Source of the DNA: Paguma larvata
Taxonomy: Eukaryota; Chordata; Mammalia; Carnivora; Viverridae
DNA: 64,000 bases
Assembly: GCA_030068075.1 (NCBI GenBank)
Contig: CM057835.1
Span: 43,754,215-43,818,214, forward strand
Direction: 5' to 3'
Shown here: piece after piece, positions 26,481-37,090 of the stretch
Numbering within the stretch: position 1 is the first letter of the stretch
Layout: every line of letters begins with the position of its first letter
Translations under genes and position numbers: made by a program
Notes under the pieces: generated by a model
Told to the model about the DNA's origin: nothing
The model's database searches: none
The model's input: the letters and a program-made list of their open reading frames with translations, nothing else

Positions 26481-28330
26481 ACGACCTGTCCGGCTCTAAC
26501 ATGCCGGAATAGTGACACAGGGCTCTCCAGACTTTCATAAAAGTGGCTTCGGGCCACGCCTTCAATGTATTAAGTCATATCAGGCTCTTCTTCTCACATT
26601 CCCCTATATTAACATTTAGTGCCATTTGGGTGCAAGAACAAAATTCTCATTCAACTGAATTTGGGGTTTTGTGGATATTTAAAATTTTTCATAGCAGATC
26701 AGAGGATGTATCTACCTTGTGTTTGGTGGGGGGAGAGAGAAAGATAATGAGCGAAGAAAAATGTGATTTGGTTTCATGTTGTTTTGTGAGCCATTGTTTT
26801 TTTTTTTTTCTTACAGGTCACCGATATTCTCAAAGCAGATACTCATGTCATATGAACTTGTTATATGAAAAAGAAAAATCTACCAACACCCCTGATTCTC
26901 CTTGCAACGTTAATCTCTCATGTCGCTATTACACTGATCTGATTGGCGATCTTTTTTAAAACCTTGAGCCTTCCCTTTGCTGCTGGGATTGTAGCAGTTT
27001 CTTACCTTAAAAGAAAGATGATAGTTTAAGAAAGACTTCCTGGGAAATGCTGCCCATCGCAGGTATTCACAGGACATGTCTGGTTCTATTTAGAGTTTTC
27101 TCTTTCTCTCTCTCTCTCTTTTTTTTTTTTTTTTTTTTTTTTAGTTTCCTTGGCTTTACAGCCTGGTCTTTTTCATAAGAAATGTCAGCAAAGTCTTTGA
27201 ATTAATGAACTGTGAAGTGCTCAAAATATATACCATTTCAAAAAGTATCCTGCAAGAATGTAACACTAATGAGAGGTGACCCTAGAGTTACAACCAGATA
27301 TCCTACTCTAACTAAAGAGAATGAAGATAAGGACCGGTTCAGGCACAATCTCTTTGAACAAAGACCCAGAAAGGAAGGAGTAGTGACAAGGAGTGGGGGG
27401 GGAGGTCAGAACTAGAATTGCAATCTGGGGAAATGTGTTTATGTTAGAGGCTCTTTAGCTCTGTTGAGCACTTCCCTCAAATAAAGGAATTATTCAAACC
27501 CCTCTATAAAAGGTACCAGGTGGAGAGAAGCAAACAGAAGGGAAGCCGGTGAGATACGTTCAGAAGGTTGATCAAATAAAACCTAAATGGTGGGTCTTTG
27601 GCTACACCTAATGTAGGTTTTGTTTTAATTTTGCTGTTTTAAAAAAAAATGTGGTGTAACTCCTTCAATCTTTTTGCAATTCTGCATGGTTGAACATTTG
27701 AAATGAGTTTGTGTATCACCCCCAGGCGCTGATTCAGACTCGATTGGGGCAAAGCAGACTGCATGTGCTTATTTTTATCCACGTCATTTGGGACGTTATG
27801 TCGCCAAAGGAACCAAAAATGTGCTGCTCTGTTGCCAAATTATCACCTATCCTTTGATCAGACAGGGCGGTGATCTTCATCAACAAGTTGTGCGACCTTA
27901 GTGTAACAGCAATGTCAGGTCAACTTGAGAAAGTGAAGAGAGAGCCCTAAACACAAATAAAAAGAAACAACCAACAATCCTTATAATTATCATCATCTGC
28001 TGCTTTTCCCTCTTTTGGCAAAGAAACACTCCATCCATTTGCAGAAATCGCCCGCGGAAACGTTACATCAAAACTAATCACAACGATTAAAATCAGCTTT
28101 TCTGTGCAAGAGGCGGGTAAAAAGCAAGTTGGAGGCTGGAATAAGACTGTTTTTCCACCAAAAAAAAAAAAACCCTGGAAAAAAATTTCCTATATGTATA
28201 TTTATCTATACGTGTATGTAGAGCTTTATTTTTGAAGGAGATCAATTGTCTGCCCTGTGATCAGTTAATTTGATTTAAGTTTTATTTTGGAGATTGATTT
28301 AGACTGGAGGTAGAGGCATGAGCTAATTGT
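26481..28330. other. Single-copy non-coding sequence upstream of the CpG island
   Basis: Pyrimidine run with a T-tract at 27106-27142. Frames of 138 aa (26543-26959) and 67 aa are not recognisable. From about 27700 the sequence is repeat-free and mixes CRE-like (cacgtcatttgggacgttat) and AT-rich homeodomain-like words. This may be proximal regulatory DNA, which is inference. Confidence 0.4.
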
Positions 28331-28404
28331 ATCCTGATCCTTGCCTTGAGGGGTTTCAAAGCCCTGGAGCAACTCTTCTCTGTATTTTGTTCTGTCTACC
28401 TTAG

Positions 28405-28528
28405 CCAAGCTATTGCATTTCTCTCTGGTGTGGCGAGCCGAGCAGATCGCTGGGAGAGAAATCGGAAAAGGGGGGAGAGGAAAAGGAAAAGGGGACTTGG
28501 AGAGAGACTTTGTGCTTCAATGTTTCAG
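28405..28528 (+). other. Candidate exon beside the CpG island; gene not identified
   Basis: What is seen: a pyrimidine-rich stretch ending 'tctgtctaccttag' at 28391-28404 gives a usable acceptor, and 'tgtttcag|gtaagatctg' at 28528/28529 gives a near-consensus donor. The 124 bp between are purine-rich in the second half and unlike the flanking AT-rich DNA. An ATG at 28520 lies only three codons before the donor (ATG TTT CAG, then GT). If this ATG is used, coding would start M-F-Q and continue in a downstream exon in phase 0. The context before the ATG is weak (pyrimidine at -3), so the segment may equally be 5' untranslated. If a start site lies within it, it is a first exon and the acceptor is chance. 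The 342-aa frame running from 28346 through the donor into the CpG island is composition-driven. I do not recognise the gene. Confidence 0.4.
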
Positions 28529-28589
28529 GTAAGATCTGACGGTTTGGGTTTGTTATTATTTGCTAAGGAGGGTATGGCTGGGACTTTGG

Positions 28590-30060
28590 GCGCAACTCGC
28601 TTTTACGCATGTGCCAGGCATGGGGCGAGAGCGCGGCACACTCGCACACACACAGCCCGCCGCGGCGGCTCGGGATCCGCTCGGGCCGGCGGCGGGGCGC
28701 CTCCTCCGGGGCTGCTTCTGCGGGTTCTCGGCTTTCTTCCTCGAGCGGGAGCGGGCGCGAGGCGGGCGAGGCGGGCGCGGCCGGCGGGGCCGGGGCGGCC
28801 GGAGCCCGCGCGCCGGGGCCCGGTTCCGGATCTGGGCGCTGAGCCGCCGCGGCTCCCGGAGCCTGTGCCAGCGCCGCCCGCCCGGCGGCCGCTTCGCCGC
28901 GGCTCTCCCCCGCCCTCCCCTCACCCCTCCCTCCTCGCCGAGCCGCGCGCGTCCCTTTCTTCCCGGCGCAGAGCTCGGCGCCTGCACAGCAGCCCCGCCG
29001 AGAGCCTCCCGGCGCCGCGGGCCCGACCCGCCGCCGCCGCCGCCGGCCCGAGCGCCCCCAGCCGAGCGCAGCGCCCCGCGGGGTGCGCGGGGGCGGCGGC
29101 GCCCGGGGCTCCGCTCCTGCCGCCTGCCGGGGGTGGGGGCCCGCCGCCCCCTCCTCGCCCGCAGCCTCGGTGGCGCCCCCGGACGCCCCGTGAAAGACGC
29201 CATTGTGGCTGCCGAGCGGAACGGGCCCCGAGGCGGTTTTTCCTTCCCCTTTTGCCCGCGCCGGACCGTGCCGCTCCCCTTTGTGAGCGGCGGCCGGTGC
29301 CCGGCGCTGTCCGCCGTCCGTCTCCGGCCGGGCTGATCCGGATTCGCCGCCTCCGCCCACCCGGGCGCCTTTAAAGCCCCCTCCCACCACCCCCTCCCTT
29401 TTCTAGCCCCCCCCCCTCCCTGGGTGCAAACGTTTCATTTATTTTTAAAAAGCTCTCATTCCTCTTCCTCCCCACCTCCTCCCCGGATAAAGGGCACGGC
29501 ACATGCTCCGGATTAGAAGTCTCCTTGGGAGGCAGGGACGGGGGAGGGGGCGCCGGGGTGGGGGAAGGATGTGAGCGCTGCAGGTAATGGCTGTGGCTTT
29601 GCTGCGCTCGCCTCTGCTCCGCGGTGCCTGCAGCGCCGAGTCCGAGTCCGGAGCCCGCATCCTTCCCTCCCCTTCTGGCGGCCAAGGTTCCCTTAAAGGG
29701 ACAGAGTTTCCCGGCCGCCTCCAGTCTCTGCCGCCTGAACCAGCGCTTGGGGCACCGAGGTGGGCGGGAGGGATGCAGTTTGGCTCCTTTCTGACCTCTT
29801 TCCGCCCCCCGCCACCCCCGCCGCCTCTCTCTATTGAAATGTGAAGTGTGCTTCCTCTCCTGCCCCCCAGAGGGACCTGGCTGGAAAATAAAGAGTCCGA
29901 GCCTCCTCGAAAAAGAACGGGGTTGGGGGCGAGGGCGGGGGGGTCGCGTTCTGGCGAATTCGCGTTAAAAGTGAGGTCGAGCCCCCAAAACATCCAGGAA
30001 GAGAGAACCGGATCTGAGGTGCAGGAATCGCTTACCAGGACGCGTGCTCCGCACGGCCGC
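28590..30060. promoter_or_regulatory. CpG island: promoter / 5' exon region
   Basis: A sharp change from AT-rich sequence to very GC-rich, CpG-dense sequence. It is densest at 28640-29340 (runs of cgcggc, gccgcc, ggcgcg) and tapers to about 30060. It is the only large island in the window. GC-box-like 'ggccggggcggccgg' occurs near 28788. A TTTAAA box ('ggcgcctttaaagcc') lies at 29366-29380, and a consensus-like splice donor 'gctgcag|gtaatgg' at 29583/29584 allows a plus-strand exon ending there. Vertebrate CpG islands of this size usually hold constitutive or developmental-gene promoters, often bidirectional, so transcription on the minus strand cannot be excluded. Long open frames on both strands (up to 342 aa, rich in Ala, Pro, Arg and Gly) are expected in such sequence and are not called as genes. 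Confidence 0.88.
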
Positions 30061-30398
30061 CCCAGTACTGAAACTTCTAGCTACACCGAGTCGGCTGTGT
30101 CTGCCTTTGTGCTTTCGAACACTAGCACTGTCGTGGAAATGATTTTCTGGTATCGAAACGTTTTCACCGTGACTGTGCTTCGGGGGCCGGCTGAGCGGCA
30201 GTCAACTTAGTTAGCAAAGTTGCAAATGGGGTTGTCGGGCTTTGTGCGTGGAGAACAGCACGCAGGAACTGTCCAGTGTCCCCGCGGCACCGGCTTCCTC
30301 GCTAAGAGGTGCACCGCAGTAGGCAGCAGTAACTTGGTACAAATGCTGCATTACCTTTCAGATCATAGAGAACTGGCGGCTGCTTTCAAGCAAATCCT

Positions 30399-30402
<4 letters not shown>

Positions 30403-30450
<48 letters not shown>
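30403..30450. repeat. (GT)24 microsatellite
   Basis: A perfect 48-bp GT run a few hundred bases beyond the CpG island. Likely highly polymorphic and capable of Z-DNA. The 141-aa frame at 30220-30645 passes through it and is not called. Confidence 0.97.
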
Positions 30451-30452
<2 letters not shown>

Positions 30453-32229
30453 CCTTGGTGGAACTGGGAGAGACAACAGTTTAACATACTCATTCTTTAA
30501 GAAACGTTTGCCTTCTGTTTTCAATCAACTAAGCTGGCAGCTAGAGATACAAGTTTATTTGAGAATACCCTCTGGGTACCAAGCATGCTTGGATTGTTTT
30601 AGCAAATTAAAAATGAGCAAAATGCTTTTACCTTCTCAGCAGTAGACTCCTTAAGAGACCTCCTGTTTTGTGTGTATGTGTGTTCTTTGGAGAAGCATCT
30701 TCTGTGTTGATATCAAATGTGTTTTTAATGTGGAAAAGGAGAAAATAAAGGATTTGTAAAGGCAGAGGCTGATGCCCTAGCATGATTCATTAAATCTGAT
30801 TTTGCATCCAGGAATTTACCTGCACGTGTGGGAAACTGTGGAATCAAATAGCTAACCTACTTGGTGAATTTGAAATAGTAGTGGATGCATTTGTCTCCCG
30901 GATAATGGGCAATGTGCCGATCTAGTCCTCGTGTTTATATTTGTGTAGCATTTGGCTTACCATGAGGGGCTGGTGTTCAGGAGACCGCACACTGGCTGCA
31001 ACAATTTGGCTCGGAGTCCTGCTGCTGCTTGAATGCAAAGAATTGTTAGCAATTGTTATGATGACAGTAGGTTTAATGTTTACTAATTAGGCTGCAAAGG
31101 TGACCGTTGAATTTTCAAACTTTGCATCACGGAAGAAACTTCATTGGCTTAGGCAAGATGTTTACAAAAGAAGAAAGTAGGCGAAAATACCATACATTTG
31201 CTGGGAAGAAATTTTGAAATGGATTGAGCGTGAATGATAGTTGGCAAAAAATCTCCCACCCCAGTGTTCAAAATGACTGCAGCGATTTTGCTGTATTAAT
31301 TATGCCCGAAGCACAATATAAAGTTCTCTAACACACACTAGAGGTCTCTCTTCTAGCTGTAAGATTTTCATGTTTGTAATTCTTTGCCAGGGCTTGCATA
31401 GGAGTGTGCATGATAGCTTGGCTCATCCTTCTTTAAGTAATAGTGATTTACTGACCATCCACATTACTCAGATGGGAGGTATTTATTTCGGAGGATATTC
31501 AGTAATTATGGGACAAATTATACACCTAAGTAATAGGAAAGTAAATGTATTAAGACTTCTACTAGGTGATGATGAAAATGTATTGTTCCATTTGTTGAAT
31601 ATGGACCTTTTGGCATACAATTACTTATCGAAAGCAATTTGTTTTTAAATGTAGAAGTCATTAGCAAAAGATGGATTGTATCCAAGAACTTTCTGAAAAT
31701 TAAACTTCTGTGTAGCTCTAGGTTTAGCAATAAGTTGTTCGCACAAATGCTTTCTTGTCTCAGCGTTTTAAAATTGGGATGATCGTTCCCTAATTCTGAA
31801 ATGTGATGTTTTCTGCTAAGATCTTTTCCATTTTGAGTCATTCAGAGGATGTTTGTTTGTGAACCATCAGTTTAGCAAGGCTTTTATTTCGTTGGATCTT
31901 AAACCATATTTCTGAACCTTCTTTGGGACTGCAGTTTACAGTTTCCCAAGCAAGGGGAGCTCTTATTTTCTCCATCTTTAGGGTGAACCGTCTTGGGAAT
32001 AAAAATGAAAATTTCGGATGCAAGCACGTTTGCTTATTTTAATAGCTTACTCATGCAGAAGTGAGTGAGAAACAATTCAATTTTCTTAGGCACTCTGGCT
32101 TTTCATTCATAAAAATGTACTAGATGTAAATCATGTTAAGCATGTTGATGAGTTTGATTTGAGATAACGGTGTGGAAAGCAAAACAGAGAGATTATCCTT
32201 TAAGAATAACAAGCCGGTATTCATTAGGT
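30451..32229. other. Single-copy non-coding sequence downstream of the CpG island
   Basis: Repeat-poor. The part 30940-31330 is rich in ATTA/TAAT words ('gtttactaattaggctgc', 'ctgtattaattatgc') and is a candidate conserved non-coding block. No exon is seen. Confidence 0.45.
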
Positions 32230-32700
32230 TCATTCACCGATTCAACAAATATTTATTTGCGCCTGCTGTATACAAGACACTGTGGTAGATACCAAAGACC
32301 CAATGGTGAGAAAAAGCATTCAGAGTCCCCAGTCTCCCGGAGCTTAAGATTCACATGGAGACAGACAGACGTTAATCAAACAGTTGAACAACAATTAGAG
32401 CTTTGAAGGAAAAGGGACTTAATCAGATTTGTGTTTTGAAAGGGTAATTCCAGTGTTACTGTGGGCCATGAGGGGTGGCACCAAGAATGGATGAGGCATA
32501 GCCCTTGGGAGACTATAACAATCATCCGGGCAAGAGAAGATATAACTGAGGTTCAGGGAGTGGCAGGGGAAACGGATGGATAGAAGGATGCAAGATGTAT
32601 TTAGAAGGTAAAATTGACAGAATGCAGTCAAAGGATTGGTTTATCAGTGAACGAGAAGAGAGATGTAGATCAGATGTCTAGGTTTCTGATGAGTTAACTG
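32230..32700. repeat. Ancient interspersed repeat of the CATTCAACAAATATTTATT class
   Basis: 'ttcaacaaatatttatttgc', 'agacactgtggtagatacca', 'tcccggagcttaagattcac' and then 'ggatgaggcat ... gagactataacaatcatccgg' match the order of a common old mammalian repeat. I leave the family name open. Confidence 0.5.
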
Positions 32701-32984
32701 ACCAGACACTGGGATTCCGAAGACTGGGTAGATTTTGTAGCTTTCACTTCATTTCTAGTAGCCAGAAAGAGTAGCACTGACGAGCCTCATTGACATCCTG
32801 TGTAACTGACCTCATAAGGGAAAGCGGGACCCCCACTCGCTGGACGGTCGCGTAGGGAGTGTCTACAGTGTCGGGCGCTGATCTCCTGCTCTCACCCTCT
32901 CCTCCAGTGCCTTTTCATTTATGAACGAAACCATGATGTTCCGTGTGTCCAAGTCCTGCTAAGTTGGAATTCATTGTTAAAAAA

Positions 32985-33202
32985 GCTTGTTTTTAATGTT
33001 TCTTCAGTTTTTGAGAAAGAGAGAGACAGAGAGTGAGTAGGGGAGGGGCAGAGAGAGACAGACAGAGAGACACACTCCGAAGCAGGCTCCAGGCTCTGAG
33101 CTGTCAGCACAGAGCCCGATGCGGAGCTCGAACCCACGAACCTTGAGATTGGGACCTGAGCCAAAGTTGGGCACTTAACCGACGGAGCCACCCAGGCGCC
33201 CC
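32985..33202 (-). mobile_element. Felid SINE (SINEC_Fc type)
   Basis: Reversed CT-rich and tRNA parts: 'gagagacagagagtgagtag', 'ggctctgagctgtcagcaca', 'gagccacccaggcgcccc'. The A-tail region is rearranged ('cttgtttttaatgtttcttc'). Possible short target repeat 'tcattg/tcatttg'. Confidence 0.95.
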
Positions 33203-34260
33203 ATCATTTGCATAGGCCTGTGTTTAACCTTCTGAAAGACGATTGAGGCTGTGCCTTATAGTGCAGATACTTGTGTTAAAAATGTCATGGGCATATATGA
33301 AATTATTAGAAAACTTCTTCAACCATGCTTTTTAAAAGCCACTGACGTACTAATAACTGGCACAATTATTGCAAATCACTCACTAATAAAACTTTTAAGG
33401 ACCTCAACACAGTAACATTTGTTTGGTCCGATTAGAGTCAGCTCTGCTCCCCCCTCCCCTTAGCTAGATTTTAATGCCTGTGTCCCCTCACTTTTTGTAC
33501 TGATCCTAGGCTAGTGTGTGTCTCAGTACCACCCTTTCATACTTAATATGGAACCGTTTTTGGTGTTTCTAATATTTTGTCCATTCTTTCCATTCATTCT
33601 TACAAATCTAGAACGTGTGCCTCGCAAGCACGTACTACGATCAGGAAATAGGGTTTTGCCCAATATGTTACCCACCACCAAAATAACATTGGCTGATGAA
33701 CAGTTGATTAATTTTAAAATAATCTTAAAATTAGGTCTTCGGTTTTTCTTTCAACCTCAACACTTATTGGAAAGAGAATTTCAGTCAAAGAAACCTGCCA
33801 TGAAAGCTTATAATAGCCTTTCCCCTTTCTGCTTGTACTTCTAGGAAATTCCAGGTTGGAGCTCCTTCCAAGAAATTCGGGTTTCAGTTATTTCAAGGAA
33901 ACAATTTGAAAACCACTCTCCGCATAGGAGTTTGATACACAAATGTGATTCCATAGGATTTTTTTTTTTTTTGGTGGTTTCGTGTGGGTGGCCCTGAGGG
34001 CAGGCTTCGTTTGGAAAAACATCTTCATTTCAACCAAACACATGGAGATCCGTTTCTTCTCTAGATATGAGAATGATAATAACCCTCCAACCTGCCTTAC
34101 GGGATTGTGGAGAGGCGAAATATGAGGATATATGGCAAACTGATGTGTAAATAAGTGGCATCAAGCAAGCCTAAAGGACAATTTTTCTAAAGGATCCATC
34201 CAGATTCTGGCCCCTTGCTGCAAACAGCGGACGGCAATCTAGACTACTTCGGTAAACCCC
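33203..34260. other. Single-copy non-coding sequence
   Basis: A 108-aa frame at 33518-33844 is AT-rich and unrecognised. T-run at 33959-33972. Nothing else. Confidence 0.45.
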
Positions 34261-34264
34261 CAAA

Positions 34265-34420
34265 ACAGCACTGTGAGCCAACCCCATCTTACAGGTGCAC
34301 GAACTAAGGAATAGAAAGATTCTATGACTCGTCTGGGGTCAAAGACTAAGCTGCAGGCATAGTAGAAATTCTAGCCCAGTAGGCTGACTACAAACCCCTA
34401 CCCGCCATCAGCCGCTGTAC
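34265..34420 (-). repeat. MIR SINE, reverse orientation, diverged
   Basis: 'ccccatcttacaggtgcacg', 'gaactaaggaatagaaagat' and 'tgactcgtctggggtcaaag' keep reversed MIR order. Confidence 0.5.
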
Positions 34421-35059
34421 TGTCCCACCTGCACTTCCAGTTCTTTCTGTCCAGTAGATACTATTTGAGCACTTTTCATAGGCACTTGGCACAGAGCGTT
34501 TTTCTTCTCTGCCACCGGCTTCCGTTCATCCTCTCTGCTCTTCTTCCTGCCCCCACCCCCGCTGGTGTCCCCTCACTAGCACCTGCACCGACCCTACTCT
34601 TCCACAAGGGCAGGGAGAGAACGAACGAAGAGCGATTTGAGGTTGTCGTGCTCATACATCTGAATCGCTCTCTAGCTCGTGCTGAGCAAATCTTTCACTC
34701 TCCCGTATCTGTCATGCCGGACAAAGTGTGGATTTGTTTTCCATTCAATGAGAACTGACAATAATTCAGGTCTTGCTGTCCACACGGAGGCTGCTGTTAA
34801 GAAGCGTTAAGAACTGAAGAGTATGTTAACTCGATAGATTTCAGATGCTTGCTAGAGGAAGGGATGTTCTTCCTGATCAGTCTTTCCAAAGCACCCGCTC
34901 CTATGTTACATAGTGTTGTGTGGCACTTTTACTTTGCAGGGACTCTGCGCTAATGGGACAGAAAATGTGGGTAAAATGAAAGACCCAGACTCTTTACAGG
35001 GAAAACACATCTCCATACTCCGTGTTGTCAACCCTTCTCTCCTCCACCCACGCACTCCC
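34421..35059. other. Single-copy non-coding sequence
   Basis: A 97-aa frame at 34465-34758 is not recognised. Nothing else to report. Confidence 0.4.
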
Positions 35060-35300
35060 ACTGCCCACATTCGAATCTCACTCCAGCTCTAACCGTATTA
35101 CCTAGTGTAAGTTACTTAATCTCCCTAAGCTTCAGGTTTCTGAATGGTAAATGAGACAGTAATAGTCACTCTAATGAGATAATAATATAAGGTCTTTGGA
35201 AATAATATAAGGTCATTGTCAATGGGGCAATAATGAGTCCTAGGGTGGTTCTGAGGACTGGATGTGATGTAACGGGAAGCACGTGCCTGGCACAGAGTAA
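35060..35300 (+). repeat. MIR SINE with internal duplication
   Basis: 'gtgtaagttacttaatctcc', then 'gaatggtaaatgagacagta' and 'cgtgcctggcacagagtaag' trace MIR from core to 3' end. Inside it 'aataatataaggtc(t/a)ttg' is repeated at about 35180 and 35201, a small local duplication. Confidence 0.6.
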
Positions 35301-35344
35301 GCACTCAGAAGGTTTCCGTTTAGGATCATTAAACAGGGACTATG

Positions 35345-35430
35345 TTTATTCCTCTTTGCTTCCGTAGTTCCTAATATGTGCCTGACACACAGGATAAGTG
35401 CTCAATAAATAATTATTGGATACATGAACA
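35345..35430 (+). repeat. L2/MIR-type 3' end fragment
   Basis: 'atatgtgcctgacacacagg' followed by 'aagtgctcaataaataatta' matches the 3' terminus shared by L2-type elements. Confidence 0.5.
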
Positions 35431-35455
35431 CAGAACTTCGGAGAACATAGAAATA

Positions 35456-35671
35456 TTAATTTTTTAAATGTTTATTTATTTTTGAGAGCAGAGAGAGACA
35501 AAGCATGAGCAGGGGAGGGGCAGAGAGAGAGGGAGACACAGAATCTGAAGCAGGCTCCAGGCTCTGAGCTGTCAGCACAGAGCCCGATGCGGGGCTCGAA
35601 CCCACAGACCGCGAGATCATGACTTGAGCCGAAGTCGGATGCTTAACCGACTGAGCCACTCGGCCGCCCTT
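35456..35671 (-). mobile_element. Felid SINE (SINEC_Fc type)
   Basis: Full-length reversed SINE flanked by a perfect 16-bp direct repeat 'ggagaacatagaaata' at 35440-35455 and 35672-35687, so the insertion is comparatively young. Confidence 0.98.
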
Positions 35672-35687
35672 GGAGAACATAGAAATA

Positions 35688-36599
35688 AAGCAGGATGGTG
35701 ATTTCACTTCCCTCTAAGTACCTTTTACCATTTACAGGAGCGTCCAAGTTCTGCCAGATGCCCTTGCTGGATAGTTATGGGCTTATAACCAATTGGGTTG
35801 ACCATTTGGGAACAGACTAAACCCGATCTGAGCAACTAATAATGCAAAATAGGGCATTGCTTCAAAGGTGTCATCAGTTTACCTTTCAGTGCACGTGATA
35901 GTCCTTCTGTGCACAGTTGTTGTGAGATTTCCAAAATCTGCCAGACATTTAGAACTGATTCTTTGAAATGATGAAACCACTAAGTTCTGAACCCATATTG
36001 GGCATCAGTGAATTTGCTTATTATACAGCAAAGAAACATCGGAACACATCTGATACCCATTCCATCCAGCAGATGGCAGTGGTACACATTCACAAGCAAA
36101 TTCTCGGACTAGCCTCTGGTCTTTCTCTTACTCTCTCACCATTGCCTCACCCTCAGTGGAAAAGGAAAGTCTGAGCTAACTTTAAACACCTCCCCTGGCT
36201 CCACGGAAACAACTGAGGCTCAACGAGGGGTGGCTGGAAGAATCACCACCTCTTACCCATTTCCCCCTGGACTGTGGACCAGGGAGGGGAGAGAAAGCAG
36301 GCACTGTGGTCTGTGCAAATCCACTCACTATCAGTTTCCCAGAGATAAGTCAGAGATCTGTTTTCCTATGCATGTAAGCAAATCAATACAAGAAAGTGCT
36401 GTCAACCTCTCGCATGTAGGATGCTGGCACCTGCTGTGGGTTAAAGGCCTCTGGGTTGCCAGTTAGTAGTCAAGAATACTAACTAGTGAAGACGATAAGC
36501 CAGTTTAGGCAGGCATGTGCCATCAGGCAATGGAACAGTCATGTGCAACTAGAGACTCACGTGTAACCCTCTATGAGGGGTCCTGAGATCAGCTGTGTC
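35688..36599. other. Single-copy non-coding sequence
   Basis: Nothing recognised. Short frames only. Confidence 0.45.
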
Positions 36600-36695
36600 T
36601 TCTACTTGCTTGGAACTGTGGACTCACCGTTAGCTGTGTGACCCTAAACCTTGGCTTCCCACCACCCCTGAGGGTTGTTGTAAGAATTAAATAGT
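36600..36695 (+). repeat. MIR fragment
   Basis: 'gttagctgtgtgaccctaaa' and 'gagggttgttgtaagaatta' follow the forward MIR core. Confidence 0.5.
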
Positions 36696-36955
36696 AACAC
36701 CAGTGTAACACCTCCTATGCGCCAAGATGTATTCCAAAGACTTTATAATATAGTATCGAATCAAATTTTTATTCGTCACCCAAGAGGATGGTACTGTTAG
36801 TATCCCTATCTTTGAGATGAGGGGATCAAGACCCAGGGAGATTGTAAACTTGTCCAGGGCCACGTACCGGTGAGTGACAGAGCCGGGATTTGGATGAGGC
36901 GCTCGGGCTTCCAGGTCCATGCTCTTACCTCCCAGGCACTACTGCCTCTTAATAC
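36696..36955 (-). repeat. MIR SINE, reverse orientation, near full length
   Basis: 'ggtactgttagtatccctat', 'gagatgaggggatcaagacc', 'tgacagagccgggatttgga' and 'tccatgctcttacctcccag' are reversed MIR. It lies back to back with the forward fragment at 36600-36695. Confidence 0.65.
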
Positions 36956-36959
36956 TAAT

Positions 36960-37090
36960 GATTGCTACTAGTAGTTAATAATTATTAAGCACTTTTCTTG
37001 TGCTAGGAATTTCACGTATGTTAGTTCCCCTATTCCTCTCAGCCACCTATAAGGTGGGTGTCATTAATCTCCCCATCTTATGAAATGAAA
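36960..37090 (-). repeat. MIR fragment, reverse orientation
   Basis: 'attattaagcacttttcttg', 'ttcctctcagccacctataa' and 'ctccccatcttatgaaatga' form a partial reversed MIR ending in an A-run. Confidence 0.45.

Noticed and set aside
28346..29374. 342-aa plus-strand open frame, with 215-275 aa frames on the minus strand
   Set aside because: They run through a consensus splice donor and a CpG island, are dominated by Ala, Pro, Arg and Gly, and overlap in up to five frames. Absence of stops is expected at this base composition.
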